A stretch of 5,417 bases of DNA from UBA993 sp964436815 (GTDB taxonomy: Bacteria > Bacillota > Dethiobacteria > DTU022). The stretch is taken from positions 1-5,417 of the forward strand of contig CAYTER010000087.1 in assembly GCA_964436815.1 (NCBI GenBank), written 5' to 3'. Position numbers and translations under genes: made by a program. The notes under the pieces were generated by a model. The model did no database searches and was not told the DNA's origin. It saw nothing but the letters and a program-made list of their open reading frames with translations. Each line of letters begins with the position of its first letter. Position 1 is the stretch's first letter. Of this stretch, positions 1-5,361 are shown one piece after another.

Positions 1-2
1 TC

Positions 3-53
3 GATGGCGAAGTGGAAAAAGACAAGAACGAGGGCTGGTGGGAATCAGATTAA
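3..53 (+). CDS. 3' end of an unidentified + strand gene (partial)
   Basis: The third forward frame is open from the left edge and ends with TAA at 51-53, giving the tail DGEVEKDKNEGWWESD. The tail is strongly charged and hydrophilic, as often seen at the end of a soluble protein, but too short to name a family. What makes it credible is an intrinsic terminator reading in the same direction 46 bases after the stop (99-129). The gene would be convergent with larE, whose stop codon is only about 20 bases away. One other forward frame stays open here and a third stops at 59-61, so the frame choice rests on the terminator and the composition of the tail. Confidence 0.5.
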   Translation, partial: DGEVEKDKNEGWWESD

Positions 54-72
54 CAGTTTGACTCTGCGAGCT

Positions 73-882
73 TTAAAAAGGATCCATACTGCCAATTCTG
101 TAACCCTTTAGATCAAGGGTTACATTTTTATATCCCAACTGTATAAACTGTTTTAGGATCCTCTCTCTCTTGCATATTAACATTTCCAGATTTTCCTGGT
201 CGATTTCGATTCGCGCTAAATCACCGTGGACCCTGACCCGCAGATTGCCGGGAACTCCCAGCGATCTTAACTCGGCTTCCGCGGCAGCTACCATTTTAAG
301 CTTCTCTGGTGTTATGCTCTCCCCACAGGGGAAGCGGGTAGCCAGGCAGGGTGCGGCCGGTTTGTTCCAGGTGGGTAAACCCGCTGTCCTGGATAGAACC
401 CTGATCTCTTCTTTACCAAGGCGCGCTTCACCAAGTAAACTTCGCACACCCAGTTCTTTTAAAGCTCGCAGCCCAGGCCGGTAACTGCCGAAATCATCGG
501 CGTTTGTTCCGTCGGTAATCATTTTATAACCGCGCAGAGCTGCTTCATTCAGCAGTTCTGAGAATATCGCCTTTTTACAATGGTAACAGCGATCCGCTCT
601 ATTTTCGGCCACTGCCTGAATCGTCAACAGATCAAGTCTTATGATCAGCTGTTCGGCCCCGAAATTATTGGCAATCGCAGCCGCCTCTTCAGTTTCCTCT
701 GGTGAATGTAGCGCTGAAGTTACTGTCACCGCCAGGACGTTTGCTGAACCTAAGACCTGAACCGCCTTGTAGAGCAGATAGGTGCTGTCTACGCCACCGG
801 AAAAGGCAACCGCCACTTTACCGGCTGCTCTTAATTTTTCTGCTAGCTGCTCCGCTTTCAGCGCAGCCTGGTTGATTGGCAT
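73..882 (-). CDS. larE: LarE, ATP-dependent sulfur transferase for nickel-pincer nucleotide cofactor
   Basis: LarE is a cytoplasmic PP-loop enzyme. It adenylates the carboxylates of the pyridinium dicarboxylate mononucleotide made by LarB and converts them to thiocarboxylates; LarC then inserts nickel to give the cofactor of LarA lactate racemase and its relatives. Seen here: 269 residues, the usual family length; a PP-loop SGGVDS at 28-33; RCYHCKK at 98-104; DGTNADD at 124-130; PCLATRFPCG at 178-187, whose C179 sits where L. plantarum LarE has its sacrificial cysteine; and the family's C-terminal GYRIGSM at 260-266. C186, six residues after C179, may point to the iron-sulfur type of LarE rather than the sacrificial type. 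The ATG is preceded by GGAGG at 894-898. The gene follows the symporter by 18 bases, so the two are probably cotranscribed. No larA, larB or larC is visible, and no convincing terminator was seen after its stop. Confidence 0.93.
   Translation of the reverse strand: MPINQAALKAEQLAEKLRAAGKVAVAFSGGVDSTYLLYKAVQVLGSANVLAVTVTSALHSPEETEEAAAIANNFGAEQLIIRLDLLTIQAVAENRADRCYHCKKAIFSELLNEAALRGYKMITDGTNADDFGSYRPGLRALKELGVRSLLGEARLGKEEIRVLSRTAGLPTWNKPAAPCLATRFPCGESITPEKLKMVAAAEAELRSLGVPGNLRVRVHGDLARIEIDQENLEMLICKRERILKQFIQLGYKNVTLDLKGYRIGSMDPF
99..129 (+). terminator. Intrinsic terminator for the left-edge gene, lying inside larE
   Basis: A perfect 10-bp inverted repeat, TGTAACCCTT (99-108) and AAGGGTTACA (115-124), encloses a six-base loop (109-114) and is followed at once on the + strand by five T (125-129). 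On the - strand the bases after the stem are not T-rich, so it should act only on rightward transcripts, that is, those of the gene stopping at 51-53. The whole structure lies within larE codons for residues 252-261, in the conserved VTLDLKGY segment. Confidence 0.8.
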
Positions 883-900
883 TTAAGGGTTATCCTCCGT

Positions 901-2379
901 TCAGATTATTTTTTTCCGCCCCAGCTCGGCTGAAAGATAACCGATAAATTCATCCGCCTTTTTTTCAGGCGCTCTGGTAAAGAGACTCACTACGATAAAT
1001 AGGGTTACCGCAACTAAACCGCTCCATACTCCAGGCCAGAGGCCAAACGGCCTGATCGCGCCATATTGAAATATTGTGGCTACAATTCCGCCGGCTATGA
1101 TACTGGACAACACCCCGGCTGCTGTTCCCCTTCTCCAGAAAAAACTGCCAAAAAGAGCCGGAACCATCACCAGAAGCCCGGCGGAAGAAGCCACGGACAG
1201 GGCGGCAATTAAATCTAATCTTAATGTGGCAAAGGCAACAATCAATGCCGTAAAAAGCGGCACAAACATCTTGCCGATTAAGAGTTCTTTTTCCTCAACT
1301 GCATCTGCGGACAAATTTTTATAAACATCACGGCAGACCATGGAAGAAAGGGTTAATATAATCGAGTTTACGGTCGATACTGCCGCGGCGCTGATCCCCA
1401 GCATGACCATTATTGCCAGGAAGGAAGGAACAATGGGCAACCCCAGCAGAGCCGGGGTGGCGCTGTCAGCCAGAGCAAGATCAGGCAGCAGCAAACGGGC
1501 TGAAAATCCCCAGAGGATGGACACAAGGGTGTAGATAAATCCGAAAACAAGGAATCCCATGACCATGACCCGCATCTGGCTCAGTGAGCGCGGGACAAAG
1601 AGCCGTTGACTGACCTGGGGGTTTGAAAGGGAAAAGAAAAACCAGGGGAGGGTCAGGCCGACAAAAGCTTTGGCATTAAAAAAGCCGGGGCCGGGGACTG
1701 CCAGCCAGGCCGGGTATTCAGCTTCAAGCTGACTAAACATCCCGCCAAATCCGCCAAACCCTCGATAGGCAATAAAAATGACTGAAAGAATGGCAACGGT
1801 CAGCATTACCGCAGCCTGCAGAGAATCAGTCCAGGCTACAGCTTTAAGACCTCCGCTCCATGTCCAGTAAACAGCGATAAAAGCAGCGATAGCCACCCCG
1901 GCCAGGTAGGGTATACTGCCGCCTGAAATTCCTTCCAGCAGAGCGCCGATCCCGATTAACTGGACAGCGCTGTAGGGGATCAGAAAAATTACAGCCGCTA
2001 TGGCCGAAACTGCAGCCACCGCCTTACTCTGGTAGCGATCGCCGAGCATTTCTGTGGGGGTTAAATAGTTGAAGCGTTTGCCAACCAGCCAAAAACGTGG
2101 CCCAAAGAAGGCTACCAGTACTAACCCGGACAGATAGATCAGTTCGAAGCCTAGAGCCCCTACTCCTCCTATATAGGTGAAACCTGCCAAACCAACCAGC
2201 ATAAAAGCGCTGTAGGTTGTTGCGCTGTAAGTCAGCGCAGCCACCAGACCGCCAAGCGAACGCCCGGCCAGGAAAAAATCCTGAACCCCTTTGCCGGAAG
2301 TCCGCCCTGCCTGCCGGGCCAGCAAACTGCCGATTATAAAGTATAGAAAAATAGCGATGTAGATAACACTAGCCTTCAT
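901..2379 (-). CDS. Sodium:solute symporter (SSS family, PanF-like)
   Basis: An integral membrane transporter of the SSS family, which couples sodium entry to uptake of small solutes such as carboxylates, pantothenate, proline or sugars. From the chosen start it has 492 residues and about 13 hydrophobic segments, both usual for the family. Family marks include DFFLAGRSLGG near 34-44, GGLKAVAWTDSLQ near 176-188, and SAAAVSTVNS near 330-339, where A332, S335 and T336 fit the A-x-x-S-S/T sodium site of the family. A charged tail (about 469-492) ends the protein. The order of motifs around DFFLAGRSLGG and AVQLIGIGALLE resembles the pantothenate symporter PanF, but substrate cannot be read from sequence. 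An upstream ATG at 2383-2385 would add two residues but touches the Shine-Dalgarno, so 2379 is preferred. The downstream neighbour larE, 18 bases away, makes lactate or another 2-hydroxy acid a reasonable guess for the substrate. Confidence 0.9.
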   Translation of the reverse strand: MKASVIYIAIFLYFIIGSLLARQAGRTSGKGVQDFFLAGRSLGGLVAALTYSATTYSAFMLVGLAGFTYIGGVGALGFELIYLSGLVLVAFFGPRFWLVGKRFNYLTPTEMLGDRYQSKAVAAVSAIAAVIFLIPYSAVQLIGIGALLEGISGGSIPYLAGVAIAAFIAVYWTWSGGLKAVAWTDSLQAAVMLTVAILSVIFIAYRGFGGFGGMFSQLEAEYPAWLAVPGPGFFNAKAFVGLTLPWFFFSLSNPQVSQRLFVPRSLSQMRVMVMGFLVFGFIYTLVSILWGFSARLLLPDLALADSATPALLGLPIVPSFLAIMVMLGISAAAVSTVNSIILTLSSMVCRDVYKNLSADAVEEKELLIGKMFVPLFTALIVAFATLRLDLIAALSVASSAGLLVMVPALFGSFFWRRGTAAGVLSSIIAGGIVATIFQYGAIRPFGLWPGVWSGLVAVTLFIVVSLFTRAPEKKADEFIGYLSAELGRKKII

Positions 2380-2381
2380 GA

Positions 2382-2407
2382 TCATCCCTCCAGCGGGCGG
2401 TGATAAA
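2382..2407 (-). CDS. Possible tail of a small gene overlapping the symporter start (partial)
   Basis: Between the gap edge and the symporter, one - strand frame reads YHRPLEG and stops with TGA at 2384-2382, which would form an ATGA overlap with the first symporter ATG. A second frame reads FITARWRDDHEG and stops at 2371-2369. Several SSS transporters, including PanF and MctP types, have a small membrane protein (DUF997 or DUF3311) encoded just upstream and ending in a short charged tail, so either frame could be such a tail. With only 7 to 12 residues this is a guess from context; both frames may be chance. Confidence 0.2.
2386..2391 (-). promoter_or_regulatory. Shine-Dalgarno that decides the symporter start
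   Basis: On the - strand GGAGGG occupies 2391-2386. It directly abuts the first ATG (2385-2383), leaving at most one base of spacing, but GGAGG stands seven bases before the second in-frame ATG (2379-2377), which is close to ideal. This favours initiation at 2379. Confidence 0.75.
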
Positions 2408-2507
2408 NNNNNNNNNNNNNNNNNNNNNNNNNNNNNNNNNNNNNNNNNNNNNNNNNNNNNNNNNNNNNNNNNNNNNNNNNNNNNNNNNNNNNNNNNNNNN
2501 NNNNNNN
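2408..2507. other. Assembly gap, 100 N
   Basis: Exactly 100 unknown bases, the customary placeholder for a scaffold join of unknown length. It hides the region upstream of the symporter, including its promoter and any further operon genes, and leaves the distance, and possibly the true neighbourhood, of the protease gene unknown. Confidence 0.98.
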
Positions 2508-2530
2508 TCGGCCTAAGTTGGTTCCGGCAC

Positions 2531-2559
2531 TTGCATTTATTTAATATTTTTGTTATATT
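2531..2559 (+). promoter_or_regulatory. Probable SigA promoter of the protease gene, extended -10
   Basis: TTGCAT (2531-2536) and TATATT (2554-2559) are separated by 17 bases, and TGT precedes the -10 hexamer, forming an extended -10. The surrounding DNA is AT-rich. Transcription would begin near 2566, giving a leader of about 42 bases before the GTG start. The hexamers are near consensus but not perfect. Confidence 0.65.
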
Positions 2560-2607
2560 TTGACTACCGTTACGGCACTTAAAAATTAATAACCAGCGGA
2601 GAATTAA

Positions 2608-4170
2608 GTGAGAAAACGTTTAATCCTGACCAGACCAGGGTTTATAGCAATCCTGCTCCTGGCCTGCCTCTTCTTAGCCCTTAATCCCTGCCTGAGCGCC
2701 TCGGGAAAAAGCCCGGCAGATCAGTTTATGGTGAGCATCCCTTCTTTGGCCGTAAAAGATGCCCCAAGGCTGGTTTTACAGATCATCGACGGCGAAATGT
2801 ATAAATGGATTGAATACCCGGGTGATGATGCCCGGCAATCTGCGGTGTTAATGCTCGAACCTGAGCAAAAAATGCTTGATAATATTGAAAAACACCAACT
2901 TTTTTCCGCCTCTAATGCATGGAAAAATGATTTAATCCTGACCGGATTGCCGGTTAGCCAGCCAAACCTCAATGCCCTGACTGATAACCGCACCGCTGTC
3001 GATCACGGGTTAAGCAGCAGTTACCCTTACTATAATATCGGCCTGCTGGCTGTTGATTTCAGTTCGGAGTATATCCGTGGCACCGCATTTTTGATTAGCC
3101 CCTATGCCGCCCTGACCAACGCCCACAATTTATACTCGACCAGGATGGGCGGCCGGCACATAAGAGCAAGATTCTCACCGGGACAGTATGAAACTATATG
3201 GCCGGAAAGTTACCGGCCTTTTTCCACTAAAGATGCAGCCAGAACGGAAATCAACCAATCTTTCCAGCTCTATGAAAGTTCTGATGATCGCGAAAACCTG
3301 ATCCGCCATGATTACGCTGCCCTTTTCTTTAACGAACCGTTTACCGGAATCAAGACTTTTATGCCGTTACAATTTAACCTTATGCCGGATAAGGTTTCAG
3401 TCATTGGCTATCCGGGATTTATCAGGGGTTCACCGAGCCAGGGGCAATGGCTGGCCGAAGGAACAGCGCTGTTCCAGAATGAAAATTGCTTGTTTTACGA
3501 CGCCTTCACCAGCGGTGGCAGCAGCGGCAGCCCGGTCATTGTCTATAACCAGGCAGCAGGTTCTTACAGGGTAGTGGCTATCCACTCTTTTACCTACGAA
3601 AACCAGCAGGTAAGCGGCGGCCCTCATCTGAACAATATTAATATTGATCAGATTGAGAGCTGGTTGCGCTGGACGCCTGTGGAGCCTGCGGAAGCGGTAA
3701 TTGGCATAACGCTGGACAAAACACATCTCGTTCTGGAAATCGGGGCAATAGAAATGTTGATTGCCCGGGTATCTCCTCCGGAGCTCTCAGGAGTTGAGCT
3801 GCTCTGGGCCAGCAGCAACGGTGCAGTGGCCACAGTCAGTGCAAACGGGCTGGTAACTGCTCACGGCAGCGGACAGGCCACAATCTCTGTTAAGACCGCT
3901 GACGGCCTTGCTGCTGCTTACTGCACAGTTACAGTGGGAAGAGATGCGGGGAGCGCAATCCCGGTCACCCCAACTTTTTTAGGCGATTTAACCGGCGACG
4001 GGCGGATTAATATCGAAGATGTTATCCTGGCGCAACAGCATGTTTTGCAGCTGCGCCTTCTCTCGGAAAGCCTGCTCATTACTGCCGATGTTAACCGTGA
4101 CGGACTGATCGATGTGAGAGATGTCAGCCTGCTGATGCGCCATGCCCTTGGTCTGATCAGCAGTTTTTAA
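2608..4170 (+). CDS. Secreted V8-type serine protease with Big2 and dockerin domains
   Basis: An exported endopeptidase of the trypsin-fold V8/glutamyl endopeptidase group. It starts at GTG with GGAG (2598-2601) six bases upstream. Residues 1-31 form a signal peptide (basic MRKR, hydrophobic core, likely cut after LSA); LLAC at 17-20 resembles a lipobox but hydrophobic sequence runs on past it. Residues 32 to about 125 look like a propeptide. The protease domain (about 126-355) opens with DNRTAVDH, like the mature end of V8 protease, and holds the triad H173 (TNAH), D235 (HDYA) and S306 (GGSSGSP). H326 in AIHS matches the histidine that gives V8 its preference for glutamate, so similar specificity is inferred. 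A Big2 Ig-like domain spans about 365-443. A type I dockerin (about 457-517) has two calcium loops: D460, T462, D464, N468, D471 and D494, N496, D498, D502, D505. The dockerin implies docking to a cohesin protein outside the cell; none is seen here. Confidence 0.92.
   Translation: MRKRLILTRPGFIAILLLACLFLALNPCLSASGKSPADQFMVSIPSLAVKDAPRLVLQIIDGEMYKWIEYPGDDARQSAVLMLEPEQKMLDNIEKHQLFSASNAWKNDLILTGLPVSQPNLNALTDNRTAVDHGLSSSYPYYNIGLLAVDFSSEYIRGTAFLISPYAALTNAHNLYSTRMGGRHIRARFSPGQYETIWPESYRPFSTKDAARTEINQSFQLYESSDDRENLIRHDYAALFFNEPFTGIKTFMPLQFNLMPDKVSVIGYPGFIRGSPSQGQWLAEGTALFQNENCLFYDAFTSGGSSGSPVIVYNQAAGSYRVVAIHSFTYENQQVSGGPHLNNINIDQIESWLRWTPVEPAEAVIGITLDKTHLVLEIGAIEMLIARVSPPELSGVELLWASSNGAVATVSANGLVTAHGSGQATISVKTADGLAAAYCTVTVGRDAGSAIPVTPTFLGDLTGDGRINIEDVILAQQHVLQLRLLSESLLITADVNRDGLIDVRDVSLLMRHALGLISSF
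3200..3223 (+). other. Terminator-like hairpin inside the protease coding sequence
   Basis: GGCCGG (3200-3205) and CCGGCC (3213-3218) form a perfect six-base-pair GC-only stem with a seven-base loop, followed immediately by five T (3219-3223). That is the shape of an intrinsic terminator on the coding strand, about 590 bases into the gene. Translating ribosomes would normally keep it from folding. Whether it acts is not known from sequence alone. Confidence 0.5.
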
Positions 4171-4184
4171 CTTGATGATTTTTG

Positions 4185-5189
4185 TCAAACGGTATCCAGT
4201 TTCGAAGCGATCGCTCTTGCCATCTCCATCGTTTTGCTGCCACCACCAAGGTCAGGGGTGGTGAAGCGCCCCTCCTCGATTACTGCTGACAAAGCTTTTT
4301 CTATCCGGTCCGCAGACACTCCTTCGCCTAAGTAACGCAGCATAAACACGGCCGAGAGGATCATTGCTGTCGGATTAGCCACTCTTTTCCCGGCCAGATC
4401 TGGAGCGCTGCCGTGAACCGGCTCAAAGATCGATACTTTTTCCCCAATATTGGCCCCGGGTGTCAAGCCGAGCCCACCGATCAGGCCGGCACATAAATCA
4501 GAAAGAATATCCCCGTATAAGTTGGGCGCTAAAATAACATCAAACTGATAAGGGTTTAAAACCAGCTGCATCGCTGCGTTATCAACAATCAGATCATTAA
4601 AACTTACTTGCGGATAATCTTTAGCAATATGGCTGACTGCTTCAAGAAAGAGACCGTCGCTTAACTTCATAATATTTGCTTTATGGATGGCAGTGATCTT
4701 TTTCCGATTAAACTGCACCGCATGGTTAAAAGCATAGCGGGCGACTTTTTCAGAGGCTTTGCGGGTAATGATCTTGATGCTTTCAGCGGCATCTTCACCG
4801 ACTTTATGCTCCACGCCGGAGTAGAGATCTTCAGTGTTTTCGCGGACCACGATCAGATCGAGATCCTGGAAAAGCGATTTTACGCCACGAAAACTTTTAA
4901 CAGGACGGAGATTGGCAAAAAGGTTGAATTCCTGGCGCAGGGCAACATTGATACTGCGGAAACCTTTGCCCACCTGGGTGGTAAGCGGTCCTTTTAAAGC
5001 CACCCCGTTTTGTTCGATCGATTCTTTAGTTCTTGCTGGCAGCGGCGTGCCCTGCTTTATTTCTGCTTCCCCTCCGGCAATAGCCTCGTCCCAGGCAATC
5101 TTGACTCCGGCAGCCTCAATGATCAGCAGAGCAGCTTCGGAGATTTCCGGGCCCACGCCATCGCCCCTGATCAGCGTTACCTTATGCAT
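4185..5189 (-). CDS. Isocitrate dehydrogenase, NAD-type (isocitrate/isopropylmalate dehydrogenase family)
   Basis: A cytoplasmic enzyme predicted to oxidise isocitrate to 2-oxoglutarate and CO2 using NAD, feeding glutamate synthesis or the TCA cycle. The 334 residues match the short homomeric forms. Substrate residues fit isocitrate rather than isopropylmalate: SINVALR at 79-85, R95 in NLRP, and RENTEDLYSG at 116-125 with R116 and Y123. K170 in HKANIMK, D203, D227 and D231 complete the catalytic and metal site, and NLYGDILSDLCAGLIGGLG (223-241) is the family signature. In HGSAPDLAG (259-267), D263 stands where NADP enzymes such as E. coli Icd have lysine, which points to NAD. Homoisocitrate or tartrate dehydrogenase are less likely alternatives. 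The ATG has AAAGGAGG eight bases upstream. It is convergent with the protease gene (14 bases between stops) and has its own promoter, so it is probably monocistronic. No terminator was found after its stop. Confidence 0.88.
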   Translation of the reverse strand: MHKVTLIRGDGVGPEISEAALLIIEAAGVKIAWDEAIAGGEAEIKQGTPLPARTKESIEQNGVALKGPLTTQVGKGFRSINVALRQEFNLFANLRPVKSFRGVKSLFQDLDLIVVRENTEDLYSGVEHKVGEDAAESIKIITRKASEKVARYAFNHAVQFNRKKITAIHKANIMKLSDGLFLEAVSHIAKDYPQVSFNDLIVDNAAMQLVLNPYQFDVILAPNLYGDILSDLCAGLIGGLGLTPGANIGEKVSIFEPVHGSAPDLAGKRVANPTAMILSAVFMLRYLGEGVSADRIEKALSAVIEEGRFTTPDLGGGSKTMEMARAIASKLDTV

Positions 5190-5197
5190 AGGATACG

Positions 5198-5205
5198 CCT
5201 CCTTT
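5198..5205 (-). promoter_or_regulatory. Shine-Dalgarno of the isocitrate dehydrogenase gene
   Basis: On the - strand AAAGGAGG lies at 5205-5198, eight bases before the ATG at 5189. It is a near-perfect anti-16S match and fixes the start. It also lies almost exactly at the predicted transcription start. Confidence 0.85.
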
Positions 5206-5210
5206 GCTGA

Positions 5211-5240
5211 ATTATATGAGCATTAGCTAAAATGTGTCAA
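5211..5240 (-). promoter_or_regulatory. Perfect-consensus SigA promoter of the isocitrate dehydrogenase gene
   Basis: Reading the - strand, TTGACA (5240-5235) and TATAAT (5216-5211) are both exact consensus hexamers, 18 bases apart. Transcription should start near 5204, about 15 bases before the ATG, so the messenger would have a very short leader that begins at the Shine-Dalgarno. No obvious operator repeat was seen overlapping the hexamers. Confidence 0.88.
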
Positions 5241-5249
5241 GATAATCCG

Positions 5250-5287
5250 CTTTAAATAAAGCCCTCCCCAGTCGATTCCGGGGAGGG
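5250..5287 (-). terminator. Intrinsic terminator of the right-edge gene
   Basis: CCCTCCCC (5262-5269) and GGGGAGGG (5280-5287) form a perfect eight-base-pair GC-rich stem with a ten-base loop. Reading the - strand, the stem is followed by CTTTATTTAAAG, a T-rich but interrupted tail. On the + strand the tail is weaker. It lies about 75 bases after the stop of the right-edge gene and ends only about ten bases before the -35 of the next promoter, insulating the isocitrate dehydrogenase gene from read-through. Confidence 0.75.
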
Positions 5288-5361
5288 TCTGTATATTTAA
5301 CGCTTTATCTGAGACCGGTAAAACAAATATTGACAATCTCTTTTCTAATTGACCCGAGTAT

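Noticed and set aside
170..484. Forward-strand open frames inside larE, and similar frames opposite the symporter, protease and isocitrate dehydrogenase genes
   Set aside because: They lie antisense to or in shifted frames of well-recognised genes, and their products match no family I know.
1718..1732. Inverted repeat TCAGCTTCAAGCTGA within the symporter gene
   Set aside because: Only about five base pairs could form around a workable loop, with no T tract; explained by the codons for QLEAE.
2560..2588. Alternative promoter with TTGACT at 2560-2565 upstream of the protease gene
   Set aside because: No reasonable -10 hexamer lies 16-18 bases downstream; the extended -10 at 2551-2559 is far better.
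3633..3646. Perfect 14-base palindrome CAATATTAATATTG within the protease gene
   Set aside because: It encodes the asparagine/isoleucine-rich NNINID stretch, is all AT apart from its ends, and has no T tract or promoter context; likely coincidence.
2035..4215. Two copies of the palindrome GCGATCGC, at 2035-2042 and 4207-4214, recalling the cyanobacterial HIP1 octamer
   Set aside because: Only two copies in 5.4 kb, both inside coding sequence; HIP1-rich genomes have many more, and the genes do not look cyanobacterial.
4171..4215. Possible bidirectional terminator between the convergent protease and isocitrate dehydrogenase genes
   Set aside because: Only a four-base-pair TTGA/TCAA stem and a GC palindrome without T tract are present; neither makes a convincing terminator.
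5327..5360. TTGACA-like element downstream of the right-edge gene on the + strand
   Set aside because: No -10 match at the right spacing and no + strand gene follows it.
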